64,000 bases of DNA, from assembly GCA_963669155.1 (NCBI GenBank), contig OZ022591.1, positions 10,464,081 through 10,528,080 on the forward strand, in the 5' to 3' direction. A program made the translations under genes and the position numbers. Below the pieces are notes generated by a model that saw only the letters and a list, made by a program, of their open reading frames with translations, was not told the DNA's origin and did not search any database. Shown piece by piece: positions 55,301 to 61,500 of the stretch. Source of the stretch: Arbacia lixula. Lineage: Eukaryota > Echinodermata > Echinoidea > Arbacioida > Arbaciidae. Within the stretch, counting starts at the first letter, position 1; the number at the start of each line of letters is the position of its first letter.

Positions 55301-58300
55301 GCAAAGTTTTGTTAGGAAACACACCTAACAACCTGGGAGCCAGGTTGTAAAGTATAAACATGAGATATAAACATGAGATATAAACATCTTTTATGAAACC
55401 AGTATCCTACAATTCAGCTTACATATCAAAAAAGAAGACAGTTCTGAAAAAAGAATTTATAGGAATCATTGGAGAAGAGTTACTCAAGTTCATTCAGAAT
55501 AGAAGAAGCGATATAGAATGAAATAAAAAACTAAGGAGCTAAATTTGTGGCTGACCACTTTCACCCCTTTATATGTACCTTTCAATAATGATTTCTTATT
55601 TTATGTTGATATTATCCTCCAAATACTTACTCTCGTCGCACTGTTCTCCCCTCCAGCCAGGGGTGCAGATGCACTCTCCCGTCTCCGGATCGCATCCCGC
55701 ACTATTCTGACAGGTGCATCTTGTTGTGCAGCCATTGCCATAGAAACCAACAGGGCATTCTGGGAGGTGAAATATTAACAATAATATATGATATATTACA
55801 GGTTCAAAAGATTGTATTGACTTGGATCGGGTGTGACCCCTACTTCAAACACTACATCTGTTTTATGAATGACATACAGGTACAAAGTTTGAAGCAACTC
55901 CTTTGAGCGGTTATCCAGACAATGTGAAAATGAACAAAAGGACAAACAGATAAACAGAATTGTCGGCAGATGAGCGGACATACCAAAAACATAGGGCCTT
56001 TATGGCAGCAGGTATGGATGAAGACAGACAGACATCCCCAAAACATATAACCAACCTTAATCTCTATCCATTTGTCTCTTCAATGATAGAAATATCAAAT
56101 TTTTCAATTTGAGTAGCCAAGGAGGTACGGACAGACATCCCCAAAACATATAATGCCCATAATCTATTCATCTAATCCTATGACGATAGAAATAACACTC
56201 TATTCTATTCAAGCAACTAGGCAATGCGGTGTGTGCCTGTAATGCAAGCCACTGTGAAAGTTACTAATCGACAGAAGTTCAAGGTTTGAGCCCGAGCTGC
56301 ATCTAAAAACGTAAATAATCATATCTTTGATGCACATCTGTAAAATCCTTGATTCATTCACGCACTTACCGTCAGTACAGAACTGGCCTCTCCATCCCGG
56401 TCCACAGGAACAGTCTCCATTCTCTGAGTTACACTCGGCTCCATTCTGGCACTGGCAGTCATGGCGACACATAAGGCCATAGCGACCAGCAGCGCAGGCT
56501 ATAGAGGGAAGTAATGTTATATTCAGGGTTATTAAAACATATATAAGTGTTGTGATAAATACTGTTTATCAGGTAATAGGGATTAATATATCAGGCCGTA
56601 GCGACCAGTAGCCAGGCTTAAAATGAGCCATTTCATATTCATGATTATTATTATGCAGATATTGGCCGGTAGGTTTTGTTTTTATCTTGTGTGGTAAAAT
56701 GACATCAATCTAATAAATGAATTATTACACCACTCTGTTTGCACCTTGAGCTTTTGCATACATTTGCATAACTCTTACTTTATGCTTCATTTATTTAAGT
56801 GAAGTGGGCTGTACACAGGGGAGGATATATTAATTCAGTTGGTAATATGTACTCATTACGATCCTCTTTATCACTAAAACATAGTGAGCTGTCGACAAAT
56901 CATAGCTTTGTATCAGTAATGGCCATCTAATATAAACCATAGGTGTTGTGACATATTAACTGGTCAGGTAATATTCATAAATATGTCAGGCTATGGTAAT
57001 CCAGCTGTGCAGGCTACAAAGCGTTTGCATGAGAAGTGAAAAAGTGGCCAACTTACGATCTCTGCAGTTCTCTCCAAAGTAGCCGAGGGGGCAGAGGCAC
57101 TCTCCTGAGGTCTTGTCGCAGACTTTGTTCTCGGTACAGCTGCAGTTGTTGCGGCAAGAGTATCCCCACGTCCCATCAGGACAATCTAGACCAGGAACAA
57201 ATGGAGGTCATGTTAACTAGCCATTTTGTAAAAATGTAAAATTTGATTCAAAGGTATTACGAGTCTCTTGTAATTTCTGACATGCTGAGAGCATTTTTAA
57301 AATTAACAGCATTATCTACTATATACCATAGTATTTACACTACTGTTTTTGTCATTGTATCACTCATTTCAACCAGCAGAACACTCACGCAACATGTTTA
57401 CGGCATTGTTAAAAATTTTGTCAAGGATTTTTAGCAGGAAAACGTGGTACAAGAGTAATCAAACATAGACACAAACACACCCATAGCAATAATAAATATG
57501 ACGCTACTCTTTATATCAAAGAAAGTTAAAGGACCTATACGGATGCTCGTGAAGTACAGGGCCCTGTCTCATAAAAACTTCGGACATCAACAACTTGTAA
57601 TTCTGTACATTAGAGATGGGGATTGGACTTGCAATTAATTCAGATGAATTGTAACTCTTTACAGGATGGGGCCCAGCCCAGCCCAGATTTGCTCACCTTC
57701 CAGGCAGCTTGGTCCAGTCTTGCCAGCGGTGCAGAAGCACTCCCCTGTGATGCTGTTGCACTCGTTACCTCCACAGCGGCAGGAGAACTTGCAGTTCACT
57801 CCGTATGTACCAAAGTCACATGCTGTAGGACCAAACAAAGGTATTATCATTATCATTATCATCATTACTGTTATCTTCATCATCATTATAATTTTTTTCA
57901 TTTTCATCATTATCGATGTCATTGTCATCATGATTATTATCATTATAATTACTTATTATGATTATTAAATTTATTATTATCATCATTAGAAGAGATAGAA
58001 AGAGAAAGGAAGTCAGAAATAAAAAGAGAGCGAGAGAGAGAAAGAGAGAAAGAGAAAGAGATAAAATGAGAAAGAATGATATATAAAGAAAAAGAGAAAC
58101 AAAAAGATTGGCATACACAGAGAAAAAAATTCACGAAAGAGAGAGTAAAAGAGAAGAGTGAAAGAGAGGAGAGAGTGAAAGAGAGAAAAGGGTAAAAGAG
58201 AGGAGAGAGTGAAAGAGAGGAGAGAGTGAAAGAGAGGAGAGAGTGAAAGAGAGGAAAGGGTAAAAGAGAGGAGAGAGTAAACGAGAGGAGAGGGTGAAAG

Positions 58301-58499
58301 GGAAAAGAGACAAATATACACAAGGAGAGCACAGAGATAAGTCGAAAGCTTACATCGTTCGCAGGCCTCTCCAGTATATCCAGCTGAGCATTCCCTGCTG
58401 CATTCACCTGTCACCTTGTTACACATGGAGGCATCTAGACACTGGCAAACATGTCTGCACTGCTCTCCATAGTGACCCTCACGGCATTCTGTGGAAGAA

Positions 58500-58566
<67 letters not shown>

Positions 58567-61500
58567 CAATTGATCAGATAATTGATTGTTAGTTACAGAG
58601 ACATGCACCTAAAGCCACTGGCATAAATTTCTGCTCTGCTCTCCATAGTGACCCTCACAGCATTCTGTGGAAGAATATTGATTGATGGATTGATTGATTG
58701 ATAAACAAACTTTTTACACATGGAGGCATCTATTAACTTATTGATTGATTTCATGATTGGTTGATTGATTGATCCATTGAATTATTGATGTACCATGTCT
58801 ACAAAGTTTGCCATACTCTTCATCAAAATATTCTGTGGGTCAACACAACGTAGTTGATTGCTTGATTAATTGCAATGATATCAAAATGTCATCATACTCC
58901 TGAATAACACACTAGATAGGAAAGTAGGAATACCATTACAACATATTCACATCAGCAGAAGATCACAACATGTTCATGTTTAGCGAGTAAGGCGCCATAC
59001 GCTGTAATGCGAGTAAAGCAAGAGAAGGGGTTATTTACCATTCTGGCAGCGGTCTCCCTCGTATCCCTGTTTGCACCTGCAGGTTCCATCGACCGGGTCA
59101 CAGCCCAGGGAGTGAACTGGGTGACAGTCGCACTGCTCACTGCACCTGCTGCCGTAGTAGTAGTCGGGGCAAGCTGTATAGAGAGACAAGAGGCAGAGTT
59201 CCATGTATTTAACCATCGTACAAGTCATAGGTAAACAACAACAAAATTTGAGAGGGATTTAAATCCCTACTCATTTCACCTGCTGCCACAGAAGTAGTCA
59301 GGACAAGCTGTAGACGGGGAGAAGAGGCAGATATTCCATGTATTTAACCATCATTGTCCCATACGTAAACAACAACTTAAATTGAGAGGGATTTAAATTT
59401 GGTTGCATTGTGATCCAAAGATGACGGGTCTACCAAGACAGGTAGCCCAAACTGTCCCCTATCCACGCCCCCTCACATATACACACATACACACATACAC
59501 ACACCCTAGCTTGTCCACTTACGTTGGTTGCATTGTGATCCAAAGAAGCCGGGTCTACTGAGATATGTAGCCCAAACTGCCCCCTTTCCATGCCACCTCA
59601 CACATACACATACACATACACCCTGGCTTATCCACTTACGTTGGTTGCATTGTGATCCAAAGAAGCTGGGTCTACTGAGACAAGTAGCCCAAACTGCTCC
59701 CTATCCATGCCACCTCACACATACACACACATACACACACCCTAGCTCGTCCACTTACGTTGGTTGCATTGTGATCCAAAGAAGCCTGGCCTGCAGAGAC
59801 AGGTAGCCCAGCGCCTGTCACATGTGATACCAGTAGGACAGTTACACTCCTTGGAGCAATCACGTCCCCACAGTCCTGGTGGGCAGCCTAGGTGGGAAAA
59901 ACAGATGAAATGATAAAAACATTGTATTCAAGTTTGAGGTGGAAACACGATAAAGGCAATTATCACCTGAACATTAAGACAGAAAGCAAGGTAAAGAAGA
60001 TGATATCTGAGTTGTAAGATTAAAATAAGCGAGAATGAATTTTGCCCAATCCCTGGTGGACAGTTTGACTGGGAACACAGATGAAACAATAAAAGCGTTG
60101 AATTTCAGTTAGTTGGTTATAACAAGATCCCTAAATACAGATAAAACGGTATTAAGAAGATCACATAATTCTTTGATGGAAATTAAAGTAGAAATCATTT
60201 TTCCCTATGCTGTGGGGTTAGCCTGAGTGGATAAACAAATAAAACGATAAGAATATCGTATCAAAGTTGATGTAGAAACAAAGAAAACTTAACATAAGAA
60301 ATAAAACTGTATAAACAGATCATATCTTAAGTCCCAGATGGTAGTAAGAAGGAGTTTGAGGATGAACAGGTGGAGGGGTACAGAGTACTTACCATCAGTG
60401 CAGTATGGTCCCTTGATGCCAGGCAAGCAGGTGCAGTCACCAGTGATTGGGTTGCATGTGCCTCCATTCTCACACAGACACTGCTCCGCACAGTCCTGGC
60501 CAAAGTAGTTAGATGGGCAAGCTAAAGAGAGAGAGAGAGGAAGAAGGTGAACAGGTGTTATAGGAAAATAAGAAATCGTCTGTTTGTTGTCCGTAGTGGC
60601 CATCACAGTATTATGTGGGTCAGGAAGAGTGATGAAACATGGATTGATTGATTTTGCACACCTTGAAAACCCTTCTAAACAAATGCCCTATCTATCTTAT
60701 AATTATTTCTTTTTAAGTCTTGCTCTGCTAACACTTAGCAATCTTCTCTGTTACACCCCCTCCTTCAACTTCAGCTCTGGACTGCAATTAATTGATCTCA
60801 CTGCAGATGCCCCATATTCAGCTTGAACTCACATTATAGATTTTCCTCCCCCCCTCGCCCTGTTCTCTTTACAGATACACCCCCCCCCCACTTCACCTAA
60901 TTGCATTATACAAGTAATGCCCCCACACTGCCGCTTACCCCACCCTTCTTCTCACACTCTCATTACGAATAGCCCCTCCCCCTCTTACCCCTGTTGCATA
61001 GTACATGTAATACCCACCCCTCCCCCCCCCCCCCCAATTACCCCCATCTTGCTATACTCACTCTCGTTACACAGGGTCCCCCTCCATCCGGCCAGGCAGC
61101 CACACCCAGTGGCCTCGCTGTTGCACACGGCACCATTCATGCAGTCCGAGCAGGAGAACTGACAGGTGGGTCCAAAGGTTCCACTCTGGCAGACTTCGGA
61201 GGAAGAAAGAGATGGGGAAAATGAGCATGGAAAGAAAAAGTGAGTTGCCGTATATAGCAACTTAGCAAAATTCATATCTATCGCAACTCCTGTTTCACAA
61301 ACCCATAGTTGGTATCTATTGCAAGTTCCAAGCCTAATATGCATGATTTTGCAGTCAAATGTATTGTTACTACAGATCCACACAAGCAACAATCAATATC
61401 AATTGCAAGTTTTTTGTGATACAGATATATGATTCATATTGATCATGAGATCAATTGATCAGTTATACCATTGATCAATTGATTGTAATCATTCGAACGA

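Noticed and set aside
57659-57968. Ile/Met/His-rich frames on both strands near exon S
   Set aside because: ATC/ATT microsatellite translated in different frames.
58013-58426. Minus-strand open frames of 137-152 codons rich in Ser, Leu and Phe
   Set aside because: They run from the end of exon T into a pyrimidine-rich intron tract past a good donor; the sequence is low-complexity.
59528-59806. A plus-strand 92-codon frame with internal repeats
   Set aside because: It is the antisense of the exon V edge minisatellite; the protein repeat only reflects the DNA repeat.
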